Notes: generated by a model not told the origin, from the sequence alone. Shown: positions 26,054-33,285, numbered from the stretch's first letter. The stretch: 64,000 nt of DNA from JAFGVL01 sp963662245 (GCA_963662245.2 CAXXVQ010000002.1:182943-246942); one strand, 5' to 3'. Made by a program: numbers and translations.

Positions 26054-26149
26054 ATGAAAAAAACTAACCTATTACTCGTATTGATACTCATAATAGCTCC
26101 TTCATGCTATGACGACAAACAAAATAAATGTCACCATAATCTGTTGTGA
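26054..26149 (+). CDS. Very small lipoprotein-like ORF, 31 residues
   Basis: MKKTNLLLVLILIIAPSCYD leads into DKQNKCHHNLL and a TGA stop. The first 18 residues form a convincing type II signal peptide with lipobox IAPSC, but only 13 residues follow. It sits in a gap of about 340 nt between minus-strand operons, oriented opposite to them. It could be a real tiny lipoprotein, or the start of a gene that has decayed. The 3' part of the gap, 26150-26262, shows nothing else recognisable. Confidence 0.4.
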   Translation: MKKTNLLLVLILIIAPSCYDDKQNKCHHNLL

Positions 26150-26262
26150 TACTATCATATTTCGTGCCATACTTACAAATAATACAAAATCATTATTTAA
26201 GTATTGAAAAAGGAGAATAAACTATATCCCCCTCTTTAAAATTGCACAATATTTAATCCAGA

Positions 26263-26652
26263 CTATTTTTTCAGCACTTCTCCTTTTATTGTCAAAATAA
26301 TTGTTTGACTAGCACTTGTACTTACCGTAATTGTTTTTGTAAATGGTCCTATAAATTTAGTATTATACCCAACCTCCACTACAGCAGAATCGCCAGGAGC
26401 AATTGGTCCTTTAGGCCAAATTGGAGTAGTACATCCACAAGATGCTTTCACATTAGAAATAACTACAGGAAGCGTATCTACATTTTTAAATTTAAACTTA
26501 CAAGTTCCATCAGATTTGCGTTTAATCTGACCATAATCATGCTCTGTTTTCTCAAATTCAACCCCCCTTTTTTGTTGAGTGACTGCTTGTCCATTTGCAA
26601 AAACAACTTGCATCATTACAACAGACAAGAATAACATCATTAGCTTTTTCAT
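26263..26652 (-). CDS. DUF1573 exported protein
   Basis: A 129-residue protein with signal peptide MKKLMMLFLSVVMMQVVFAN and a single Ig-like DUF1573 domain: FEKTEHDYGQIKRKSDGTCK, then ISNVKASCGCTTPIWPKGPI with the diagnostic SCGCT motif, and a final TIILTIKGEV strand. These small periplasmic proteins are abundant in Bacteroidota, with no settled function. It follows the Mrp gene by 24 nt and is probably the last gene of the 31-26 kb operon, though its exported nature makes it an outsider there. Confidence 0.85.
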   Translation of the reverse strand: MKKLMMLFLSVVMMQVVFANGQAVTQQKRGVEFEKTEHDYGQIKRKSDGTCKFKFKNVDTLPVVISNVKASCGCTTPIWPKGPIAPGDSAVVEVGYNTKFIGPFTKTITVSTSASQTIILTIKGEVLKK

Positions 26653-26676
26653 TATTACTTATTTTTTCATTAATAG

Positions 26677-27507
26677 TTACTTAGCTTTTACTTTTTCTAT
26701 GCAAAGTTTTAATTCTAACAATTCTGCTAATTTATATAAATGTGGCGTAATTATACCATCCGAAAAGATTTGATTTAGCTTCCCTTCATCACAATAGTTT
26801 GCCAACTCTTCTGTAACGGGAATTTGAGCCAACAACGGAATATCAAATTCTTCTGAAATTAATTTTCCACCACCTTGTCCGAAAAGATAATATTTTTCAT
26901 CAGGATGGGCTGACGGAGTAAACCAAGCCATATTCTCTACCAAACCAATAATTGGCACACCCACTTTATCATCCTTATACATACTAATTGCTTTTTTCAC
27001 ATCTGCTAAAGCAACATGTTGAGGAGTAGTAACAACAATCACTCCTTGAGTCTCATAATTCTGTAATAATGTGATATGAATATCTCCGGTTCCGGGAGGT
27101 GTATCTATTATCAGATAATCAAGTTCACCCCAAAGCGTATCAGCAAGTAACTGAGCAACCCCACTTGACGCACGAGGACCTCTCCAAATAATAGCCTGTT
27201 TTGAATCAACCAAAAAGCCAATAGACATTAGCTTTACACCTTCTCGTACAAATGGAATTAAATAACTCTTCCCATTGTGTTGTTGAATCAATGGACTTTT
27301 ATCCTTTAAATTAAACATAGTAGGCACAGATGGTCCGTAAAGATCTGCATCTAACAAACCTACTTTATTCCCAAGCTTTGCTAAACTAATAGCTAGACTA
27401 GCTGATACTGTAGATTTCCCTACACCACCTTTACCTGAAGCAACTAGAATAATATTTTTGATATTACTTATTTTCTGCTTTTTTATCTCAACTTGTTTTT
27501 TCTCCAT
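26677..27507 (-). CDS. Mrp/NBP35-type P-loop ATPase lacking the bridging CxxC
   Basis: A 276-residue ATPase of the Mrp/ApbC family, which carries Fe-S clusters to apo-proteins. The deviant Walker A is ASGKGGVGKSTVSASLAISL; Walker B and switch motifs are LLDADLYGPSVPTMF and IIDTPPGTGDIHITLLQ. The family's usual cluster-binding CxxC after VENM is replaced by VENMAWFTPSAHPDEKYYLF, so this copy has no cysteine there, and it also lacks the N-terminal DUF59 domain. It starts 2 nt after the upstream ATPase gene. A maturation role is inferred from context; it may need a partner to hold a cluster. Confidence 0.9.
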   Translation of the reverse strand: MEKKQVEIKKQKISNIKNIILVASGKGGVGKSTVSASLAISLAKLGNKVGLLDADLYGPSVPTMFNLKDKSPLIQQHNGKSYLIPFVREGVKLMSIGFLVDSKQAIIWRGPRASSGVAQLLADTLWGELDYLIIDTPPGTGDIHITLLQNYETQGVIVVTTPQHVALADVKKAISMYKDDKVGVPIIGLVENMAWFTPSAHPDEKYYLFGQGGGKLISEEFDIPLLAQIPVTEELANYCDEGKLNQIFSDGIITPHLYKLAELLELKLCIEKVKAK

Positions 27508-27509
27508 AT

Positions 27510-28373
27510 CTAGTTTAATCTTTCTTTATATACCTCAGCAATCATCTGACTTACTTCACATTTTGGTGCATATTCCACAATGCTTTTTCCTACTACCATT
27601 GCAGCGACAACCTTATCATCAAATGGAAGTTTTGCAATAACACTCACATTTTCATCTGTACACCATGATTCTATTTGAGCTGAGATATCTGTATTTAAAT
27701 CATATTTATTTATAATTACAGACATTTCCACTTTAAAATTCTTTGCTAAGGTCATTATCCGCTTTAAATCATGAAAACCGGATTTTGTAGGCTCTGTTAC
27801 TATGATTGTTTCAGTAGCACCTGTTACCGAAGAAATAACAGGACATCCAATCCCGGGAGGGCCATCAATAACAACACAATCTACATTCTGCTTCTTGGCT
27901 AAAGCTTTTGCATGTTCACGCACAACACTTACTAGCTTACCTGAATTTTCTTCACCCGGCGCTAGTCGTGCATGCACAAGCATTCCATTACGATATGTCC
28001 CTTCATACAAACGACTTTTATTTGATGGAAACATACTTATTGCTCCTACCGGACACTCATGGTAACATAGTTGACAGCCTTCACATGACACTTCAGAGAA
28101 ATGAGGAAAATCCTCCCCTAACTGAATAGCATCAAAACGGCACAAATCAACACAACGACCACAATTAATACACGCATCTTCATTTAGTACAGCTTTATAA
28201 CCGGAAGTATATTTCTCTTCCAAATAATTTTGAGGCTGAAGGATTAAGTAAAGATTTGCAGCATCCACATCACAATCTGCCACAACCATTCCTGAACCAA
28301 GAGTAGACAATGCGGCACTTACAGTAGTTTTTCCGGTACCACCTTTTCCGCTTAATATTACAATTTCTTTCAT
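27510..28373 (-). CDS. MinD-superfamily ATPase with inserted ferredoxin domain (second)
   Basis: A 287-residue P-loop ATPase of the MinD superfamily with the deviant Walker A LSGKGGTGKTTVSAALSTLG. A two-cluster ferredoxin insert lies at about residues 60-115: CINCGRCVDLCRFDAIQLGE and CEGCQLCYHECPVGAISMFP, each able to bind a 4Fe-4S cluster. Walker B is CVVIDGPPGIGCPV. Such proteins occur in pairs in methanogens and other anaerobes and are proposed to move electrons or clusters at the cost of ATP. Its start overlaps the stop of its paralog by four bases (ATGA). Confidence 0.92.
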   Translation of the reverse strand: MKEIVILSGKGGTGKTTVSAALSTLGSGMVVADCDVDAANLYLILQPQNYLEEKYTSGYKAVLNEDACINCGRCVDLCRFDAIQLGEDFPHFSEVSCEGCQLCYHECPVGAISMFPSNKSRLYEGTYRNGMLVHARLAPGEENSGKLVSVVREHAKALAKKQNVDCVVIDGPPGIGCPVISSVTGATETIIVTEPTKSGFHDLKRIMTLAKNFKVEMSVIINKYDLNTDISAQIESWCTDENVSVIAKLPFDDKVVAAMVVGKSIVEYAPKCEVSQMIAEVYKERLN

Positions 28374-29227
28374 GCGTTTACTTGTCCTTTCACTTTATTC
28401 CATAAAGCTAAAAATGCATCCTTATAACAACTATTTTCTTGTGCAAGAATCTTCCCTTCTGAATAAATCTGAGCAATTTGTTTATCGAAAGGAATCTTCA
28501 TAAGTATTGGAATATCTTGCTCTGATAACCATTCATAAATTTGATTATCACCCAATCCAGCTCGGTTAATCACTACCCCCATTGATTTATTCATTGTTTG
28601 TAATGTTTCTACACTAAGCTTCAAATCGTTTAACCCAAAAGGTGTTGGCTCTGTTACAAGCACAACATAATCAGCATCCTCTACTGTTGAAATAAACGGA
28701 CAAGAGGTGCCTGGAGGTGAATCCAATAATGCTTGACAATTATCCCCAACAGCTTGAATCCCTTTTTTAATTACCGGAACAGATGAATGTGTCCCTATTT
28801 CAGTTCTACATTCATAAATTTCAGCATTATCACTAAATTTCATTTTAGAGATAACACCTACTTTTTTCACCTCTTCTGAAATTGCACCATATTGACATGC
28901 CACAGCACAAGCACCACATGAATGACACAACTCTTCTGTAAGTTGTATCATTTTCATATCAGGCAAATAAAAAATCGCGTTGTAGCTGCAATAGTCAAAG
29001 CATTTACCACAAAAAACACAAGATTCCTTATCTATTTTCGGAATCAATAATTCAACATCCTTTGTTTCATATGGTTGTCTTTGTAAAAATTCGCCAACAT
29101 TTGGAGCTTCGGCATCACAGTCTACAAGCACGATTCTCTCTCCCTGTTCTTGTAATGTCCAAAATAAATTTGTGGAAACAAAGGTTTTTCCTGTTCCACC
29201 TTTCCCACTAGCTATCGCTATCTTCAT
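28370..29227 (-). CDS. MinD-superfamily ATPase with inserted ferredoxin domain (first)
   Basis: A 285-residue paralog of the next gene, with Walker A ASGKGGTGKTFVSTNLFWTL and a ferredoxin insert of two CxxCxxC motifs (CVFCGKCFDYCSYNAIFYLP and CHSCGACAVACQYGAI). Walker B is ALLDSPPGTSCPFIS. Its start codon overlaps the DUF89 stop by one base (TAATG). Paired genes and tight coupling suggest the two ATPases form a heterodimer. The role is unknown; family members accompany NifX-like proteins in anaerobes, as here. Confidence 0.92.
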   Translation of the reverse strand: MKIAIASGKGGTGKTFVSTNLFWTLQEQGERIVLVDCDAEAPNVGEFLQRQPYETKDVELLIPKIDKESCVFCGKCFDYCSYNAIFYLPDMKMIQLTEELCHSCGACAVACQYGAISEEVKKVGVISKMKFSDNAEIYECRTEIGTHSSVPVIKKGIQAVGDNCQALLDSPPGTSCPFISTVEDADYVVLVTEPTPFGLNDLKLSVETLQTMNKSMGVVINRAGLGDNQIYEWLSEQDIPILMKIPFDKQIAQIYSEGKILAQENSCYKDAFLALWNKVKGQVNA

Positions 29228-30081
29228 TAATTATTTTGATTACATCTAATAACAAAATCATTTAAGTTAACTTTCAATGACTCTGCGATTAAATCACATT
29301 TTACCATTAGTAAATTAAATATCTTTTTCTGTTTTTCTGCCCAAAGACCTTCTAAATTACCTTGACCTTTTGCAATTACAACATCAGCTTTCTCCCAAAT
29401 TTCCTGAAATTCCAAAGAACAAGCATTAACGATAGTTGATGGAGCATTATTCCCATTTGAAATTAACTTTGCAACCTTATCTACCCCTACATAGAGAGCA
29501 TCTTCATATGTTGCATCATTAATTATTGGTGCTCCTCTTACTGCAAAATATAAATCTGGATGATCAATTGTTTCAACCAATAATTTATCAAAAACAATTT
29601 CGCCACAATTATCACCCAAATACAATACAGTATCAGCATCTTTCAAAGCTTGCCGTAATTGATCAGAATGATTTATTGCAAAATCAGCAGATAAAACATT
29701 ATTAATAGTTCCCTCTAAATCGTATTCTTCCTTAACAGCAAAGTCAATAATATTTCCGGCAATAGCTAATCTCAAAGCTAGATCAAAAGGATTTTCTGAA
29801 TCCAACACTTTAAGTTTATACCCTTGATATAAACTTAAAACTAGATCATTACTCTCCCGCTTAACCTGCTTATAAGGATCAGCATTTCCCGTATATTTAA
29901 ACAACGCCTCATGTAATTTTGCCACAAAAACAGGTGCCACAAGATTATCCTTATACTCTAAATATAGACTTGCCATTTCTGCTGTAAAAGAATTTTTCTC
30001 TTCTACTGATGTCAAATCTCTTTCTATTAACCGACTAAAGGATTTGATAAAACAAAAAAAACATCGATAATCTGAAAGCAT
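29227..30081 (-). CDS. DUF89 family protein
   Basis: A 284-residue member of the DUF89 damage-control phosphatase superfamily. It has an N-terminal cysteine motif (YRCFFCFIKSF), the metal-binding LYLGDNCGEIVFDKLLVE and the further conserved AVRGAPIINDATYEDAL and VIAKGQGNLEGLWA segments. Relatives dephosphorylate damaged metabolites; the CxxC-containing microbial branch has no established substrate. I place the start at ATG 30081 (MLSDYRCFF), five bases after the upstream stop; a GTG at 30111 would overlap the previous gene. It sits between a NifX-like gene and the paired ATPases. Confidence 0.85.
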   Translation of the reverse strand: MLSDYRCFFCFIKSFSRLIERDLTSVEEKNSFTAEMASLYLEYKDNLVAPVFVAKLHEALFKYTGNADPYKQVKRESNDLVLSLYQGYKLKVLDSENPFDLALRLAIAGNIIDFAVKEEYDLEGTINNVLSADFAINHSDQLRQALKDADTVLYLGDNCGEIVFDKLLVETIDHPDLYFAVRGAPIINDATYEDALYVGVDKVAKLISNGNNAPSTIVNACSLEFQEIWEKADVVIAKGQGNLEGLWAEKQKKIFNLLMVKCDLIAESLKVNLNDFVIRCNQNN

Positions 30082-30088
30082 ATCTTTT

Positions 30089-30427
30089 TTAGTGATTACA
30101 TCCGTTTTCACCTACAGATAAAACATTATTAAGTTTATCTTCAACTAATTGTTCCGGACTTTTCTTTTCTGCACCAATATTTACCTTAATATTTTTTTCT
30201 TCTAAAAGAGTTACAGCATGCTTCCCAATTCCTCCGGCAATCACTTCTGTAACGCCATGTTCTGCTAACCATTTTGGCAAAAGACCTGGTTCATGAACCG
30301 GGGGTGTTAACGATACCTTATCGACAATCTTACCTTCTTTTACTTTTACTACATCAAATTGATGACAGTGTCCAAAATGCGAACACAACAACCCTTCTTC
30401 TACCGGTATTGCAATTATTTCTTCCAT
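30089..30427 (-). CDS. NifX/NifB-type cofactor-binding-like protein
   Basis: A 112-residue protein of the dinitrogenase FeMo-cofactor domain family: MEEIIAIPVEEGLLCSHFGH with the motif HFGHCHQFDVV, core VIAGGIGKHAVTLLEEKNI, and C-terminal ENGCNH. The extra His after HFGHC and the CNH tail are shared in kind with the copy at 23.7-24.1 kb, suggesting a related ligand. It lies 11 nt after a DUF5320-like gene. Confidence 0.88.
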   Translation of the reverse strand: MEEIIAIPVEEGLLCSHFGHCHQFDVVKVKEGKIVDKVSLTPPVHEPGLLPKWLAEHGVTEVIAGGIGKHAVTLLEEKNIKVNIGAEKKSPEQLVEDKLNNVLSVGENGCNH

Positions 30428-30438
30428 TTTCTATGTAA

Positions 30439-30675
30439 TTATATTGATCTTCCTCTTCCTAAACCACGACCACCACCTCTAGAGTTCCCTCCTCTTCTAC
30501 CACCGCGACCTAAGCCTTGACCTTGTAATTGTTGTCCAATTCGCCCCAAGAAACCAAACTTTGACTCACTGATTTCCGTTACTGTTTTTCCTTTGTTCTC
30601 TGGGCTACATTGACCCATCCTGCGACCAGTCATAGCACCTTCGCCATTCGGCCCTTTTCTGTTTAAACCTGGCAT
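30439..30675 (-). CDS. DUF5320-like small Gly/Arg-rich protein (second)
   Basis: A 78-residue protein beginning MPGLNRKGPNGEGAMTGRRM, followed by GQCSPENKGK and a tail rich in Gly and Arg. The 'P-G-x-N-x-K-G-P-x-G-x-G-x-x-T-G-R-x-x-G' opening is typical of DUF5320 proteins, which accompany NifX-like genes in anaerobes. Start chosen at 30675 because an AGGAGG site precedes it by five bases; an upstream start at 30777 would add 34 residues of another frame of its neighbour. Function unknown; nucleic-acid or metal binding is possible from composition. Confidence 0.75.
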   Translation of the reverse strand: MPGLNRKGPNGEGAMTGRRMGQCSPENKGKTVTEISESKFGFLGRIGQQLQGQGLGRGGRRGGNSRGGGRGLGRGRSI

Positions 30676-30688
30676 ACTACCTCCTTTT

Positions 30689-30871
30689 TTATTTGTTACC
30701 ACTCTGCAAGCGCTTTCCTTGACCTTTACCGCCACCTTGCTTTCTTCGGAGCCCCATTCCTTTGCCCAACTTGGCAATCATCTTTTCTCTATCAGCATCT
30801 GAGCAACACCCCAAACCTCGACCTGTTTTACTACTAGTATCATCAGGTCCTTTTCCATTTAGCCTTGACAT
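30689..30871 (-). CDS. DUF5320-like small basic protein (first)
   Basis: A 60-residue paralog of the next gene: MSRLNGKGPDDTSSKTGRGL, then GCCSDADREKMIAKLGKGMG and a Lys/Gly/Gln-rich end. It shares the opening 'L-N-x-K-G-P' and the following 'T-G-R-x-x-G-x-C' pattern. It starts 5 nt after the stop of the NifX-like gene at 30.9-31.2 kb. A tandem duplication is likely. No enzymatic motif is seen. Confidence 0.75.
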   Translation of the reverse strand: MSRLNGKGPDDTSSKTGRGLGCCSDADREKMIAKLGKGMGLRRKQGGGKGQGKRLQSGNK

Positions 30872-30876
30872 ATGGA

Positions 30877-31191
30877 TTAATTTAGAGTATTGATAATTTG
30901 AGCAATAGTTTGTTCCGATCCTTCTTTAATAATCATCTTCACATTTAACTGATCAAATAAATCCTTTACCTTCCCTCCAAAATCACCGGAAATAACCATT
31001 TGAGCTCCTTTTGAAATTACAAATTGCGCAGATGCCGGACCAGCACCACCTTGCGCATCCTTATTTGGATTCTCAAAAAACTCAATATTTTTCAATTCAG
31101 TATCATATACTGCAAAAAAACCACAACGACCAAAACGAGGATCCATTTTTGACTCTTCTTTATTTTCTATAGATGTAATTGCTACTTTCAT
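30877..31191 (-). CDS. NifX/NifB-type cofactor-binding-like protein, first gene of operon
   Basis: A 104-residue dinitrogenase FeMo-cofactor-domain protein. Its motif reads MDPRFGRCGFFAVYD in place of the HFGHC form, as in the NifX-like subgroup of anaerobes, and the core is MVISGDFGGKVKDLFDQLNV. It has only one cysteine. It heads a nine-gene minus-strand operon (NifX, two DUF5320, NifX, DUF89, two ATPases, Mrp, DUF1573) and is preceded by a well-formed promoter with an embedded palindrome. Confidence 0.88.
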   Translation of the reverse strand: MKVAITSIENKEESKMDPRFGRCGFFAVYDTELKNIEFFENPNKDAQGGAGPASAQFVISKGAQMVISGDFGGKVKDLFDQLNVKMIIKEGSEQTIAQIINTLN

Positions 31192-31204
31192 AATTCGCTT
31201 ATAT

Positions 31205-31218
31205 TAAACATATGTTCA
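31205..31218 (-). promoter_or_regulatory. Possible second operator, half-conserved
   Basis: TAAACATATGTTCA is an almost perfect copy (one base off palindromic) of the operator word at 31239-31252 and lies downstream of the -7 element, where a bound repressor could block elongation. Confidence 0.5.
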
Positions 31219-31229
31219 TTATTATTGCG

Positions 31230-31260
31230 CAAAGATAATGAACTTATGTTCATTTACAAA
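31230..31260 (-). promoter_or_regulatory. Promoter with embedded operator, 31-26 kb operon
   Basis: On the minus strand the sequence reads TTTG (complement of 31257-31260), a 19-bp spacer, then TATCTTTG (complement of 31230-31237), an exact match to the Bacteroides-type promoter. The spacer contains the perfect palindrome TGAACATAAGTTCA (31239-31252), the same word as at the DUF134 promoter. A repressor there would cover the region between the two elements. Confidence 0.8.
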
Positions 31261-31263
31261 CAT

Positions 31264-31298
31264 AAAAAAAGAGAATTTCAAGTGAAACTCTCTTTTTT
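31264..31298 (-). terminator. Terminator or divider upstream of the NifX operon
   Basis: GAGAATTTCA (31271-31280) pairs with TGAAACTCTC (31283-31292) with one mismatch, and A and T runs lie on either side. On the minus strand it follows the TPR gene ending at 31319. Confidence 0.75.
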
Positions 31299-31318
31299 AA
31301 TATTATAAACACATTTGC

Positions 31319-31834
31319 TTACTCTCCGCAATACTTACGCAACATCTGCTGTGCTCGTTTATTCTTTATATCTAAAGATAATGCAAGATTAAAATCATTA
31401 CATGCTCCAATACTATCTTTAATATCAGACTTAAGTAACCCTCTATTAATAATAGCGTTAACATAATTTGGATACAAACTCAAAGCTTTCTCAAAATCAC
31501 CCAAAGCCTCTTTATATTGTTTCATTTCAGTCAACAACTGACCTCTGCTATTATAAGCTCTTACAAAAGTTGAATCTAATGCAATAGCCATATCAAAATC
31601 AGTTAACGCTCCTTTATAATCCTTTAACTGCTGTTTCAATATACCTCTATTAATATAAGCATCCAGAAACATCTGATCCATTGCTATACATCTCGAGTAA
31701 TCTTCAATTGCACCTGGCATATCACCATACTCTACTCTCATCATTGCTTTTCTAAACATATCTTTTGCTGTTTGAGAAAATCCACTAACAGAGACAAATG
31801 AAATGAATGAAAATAAAAACAAATACTTTTTCAT
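31319..31834 (-). CDS. Exported TPR protein
   Basis: A 171-residue protein with signal peptide MKKYLFLFSFISFVSVSGFS and about four tetratricopeptide repeats (for example GALTDFDMAIALDSTFVRAY and EALGDFEKALSLYPNYVNAI). It ends in a short segment with a cysteine (LRKYCGE). It is a paralog of the gene 9 nt upstream, and both conclude with a 'G-A-C-x-x-(F/W)-N' repeat. Role: presumably a periplasmic scaffold; partners are unknown. Confidence 0.85.
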   Translation of the reverse strand: MKKYLFLFSFISFVSVSGFSQTAKDMFRKAMMRVEYGDMPGAIEDYSRCIAMDQMFLDAYINRGILKQQLKDYKGALTDFDMAIALDSTFVRAYNSRGQLLTEMKQYKEALGDFEKALSLYPNYVNAIINRGLLKSDIKDSIGACNDFNLALSLDIKNKRAQQMLRKYCGE

Positions 31835-31843
31835 TAAACTAAA

Positions 31844-32674
31844 TTATCTTGGTTTTTTACAGAATAAATCTACCATTTGCTGTGCATTTGTATATCCCAG
31901 CTCAATTGCATAGTTCCAGTTTTCACAAGCACCTATTCTATCTTTCATAAAATAATATGCATTTCCTCTGTTACTATATGTTTTTGCTAAATCCGGATTT
32001 AAATATAAAGCTCTATTATAGTCACCAACAGCTCCTTTATAATTCTTTTGCACATATTTGATATTACCACGGTTATTGTAATAGTCTGCATCATAAGGAT
32101 ACGCTGCAATTGCCATTGTATATAACATAACAGCAGTATCTAATTCTCCCTTTTGGGTCATCACCAATGCCTTATTATAATAAGCGTCAGCATATGTAGA
32201 ATCTATCTTAAGAGCAGAATCAAAATCAACTAAAGCAGAATCAAATTCCAATAAGAAATACTTAGCAACACCTCTGTAGTAGTAAGCCTCAGGATTTAAT
32301 GAATCAAGTTTTATCACCATAGTAAAATCCTCAATTGCAGCCCTGTTATCTCTCTCATCTTGGTAAGCTAAAGCTCTGTTAAAATATGCATTAACATAAG
32401 TAGAATCTAACTCAACTGCTTTAGTAAAATCTTTAATTGAACCTTTTACATCATCATTCAAGTTCTTTGCATAAGCTCTATTAAAATATGCAGATGCATT
32501 TGTTGAATCTTCAATTATTGCTTCTTCAAAAAGAAGCATAGCGTTATCAAGCTCTCCTTTTTGGCCTTTTTCAATGCCTTTTATTACAAGCTTTTCTGAT
32601 TTAGTTAATTTTTCTTTAGGATAAGCTGTAGCGACAATTACTACAGAAAACAGCATGACTAATAAACTTCTCAT
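31844..32674 (-). CDS. Exported TPR protein
   Basis: A 276-residue protein with a short signal peptide (MRSLLVMLFSVVIVATAYPK) and about six tetratricopeptide repeats (SIKDFTKAVELDSTYVNAYF, SALVDFDSALKIDSTYADAY, AVGDYNRALYLNPDLAKTYS and others). The last repeat contains GACENWNYAIELGY and the end is CKKPR. It is followed by a smaller paralog in the same operon. Such proteins scaffold envelope complexes; nothing here indicates a particular one. Confidence 0.85.
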   Translation of the reverse strand: MRSLLVMLFSVVIVATAYPKEKLTKSEKLVIKGIEKGQKGELDNAMLLFEEAIIEDSTNASAYFNRAYAKNLNDDVKGSIKDFTKAVELDSTYVNAYFNRALAYQDERDNRAAIEDFTMVIKLDSLNPEAYYYRGVAKYFLLEFDSALVDFDSALKIDSTYADAYYNKALVMTQKGELDTAVMLYTMAIAAYPYDADYYNNRGNIKYVQKNYKGAVGDYNRALYLNPDLAKTYSNRGNAYYFMKDRIGACENWNYAIELGYTNAQQMVDLFCKKPR

Positions 32675-32800
32675 TCGTTATATAGTTAATTTTAAAGCAA
32701 ATACAAATAGCTTTATTTTAAGACGAGCAAAGTTAATAAACTATTCAAAATGGCCGAGCAATTTTAAGAATATCTTATAAACAAAGAAAGCTAGAAATAG

Positions 32801-33175
32801 CTACAAGGAAGGAACAATAACCTTTTTTACATTAATGACAGTTTTGTCAAAGTCTGAGAAGTTCACATATCCCATTACAATAATTTCAATATTGGTATTA
32901 TAGAAATTTTTAGGATAAACATCAGGTGGAATATTTAATTGGATAATACCGGTTTCATCCTCAAATTTAAACATGATACGGCTCATCTGCTGAATCAGAT
33001 AACCACGAACCATAACCGGAATATTTAGTTTTTCAAAATTAATTGCACTACGGTCAACTTGCTCAACAGTACAATACCGAATTCTGCTCTCAACATGTTT
33101 AGACTGAGAGTATGAGGCAATACTAATAAAAAAAGTAAGTGTAAGAAAGACAAGTACCTTTGAGAATTTACTCAT
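32801..33175 (-). CDS. Small exported OB-fold-like protein
   Basis: A 124-residue protein. I choose the ATG complementary to 33173-33175 (MSKFSKVLVFLTLTFFISIA, a signal peptide ending near SYSQ), because a -7 element lies at 33201-33208 and an upstream start at 33211 would precede the transcript. The mature part (MVRGYLIQQMSRIMFKFEDE, then INVKKVIV) follows the pattern of YgiW/BOF-type OB-fold periplasmic proteins: a strand with a Gly, a 'F-x-D-x-x-G' turn and 'V-x-G-x-V'. The fold assignment is an inference; function is unknown. Confidence 0.65.
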   Translation of the reverse strand: MSKFSKVLVFLTLTFFISIASYSQSKHVESRIRYCTVEQVDRSAINFEKLNIPVMVRGYLIQQMSRIMFKFEDETGIIQLNIPPDVYPKNFYNTNIEIIVMGYVNFSDFDKTVINVKKVIVPSL

Positions 33176-33200
33176 ACAAAAATTGCAAATTGATGAATTG

Positions 33201-33231
33201 CAAAGATACACAGCTTTTTACAGAGAATAAA
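33201..33231 (-). promoter_or_regulatory. Promoter of the OB-fold-like gene
   Basis: On the minus strand TTTA (complement of 33228-33231), a 19-bp spacer and TATCTTTG (complement of 33201-33208). A transcript would start near 33194. Confidence 0.5.
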
Positions 33232-33285
33232 ATGAAAAAACACAAAGATGTTAAATAATGAATAAAATGAAATAAGAAATTAACA

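Noticed and set aside
30676..30777. Longer N-terminus of the second DUF5320-like protein
   Set aside because: The extra 34 residues overlap the neighbouring gene in another frame, while a clear AGGAGG site precedes the start at 30675.
23697..31191. Nitrogen-fixation cluster
   Set aside because: NifX-like domains and Fe-S ATPases are present but there is no nifH, nifD, nifK or nifB, and such domains are common in non-fixing anaerobes.
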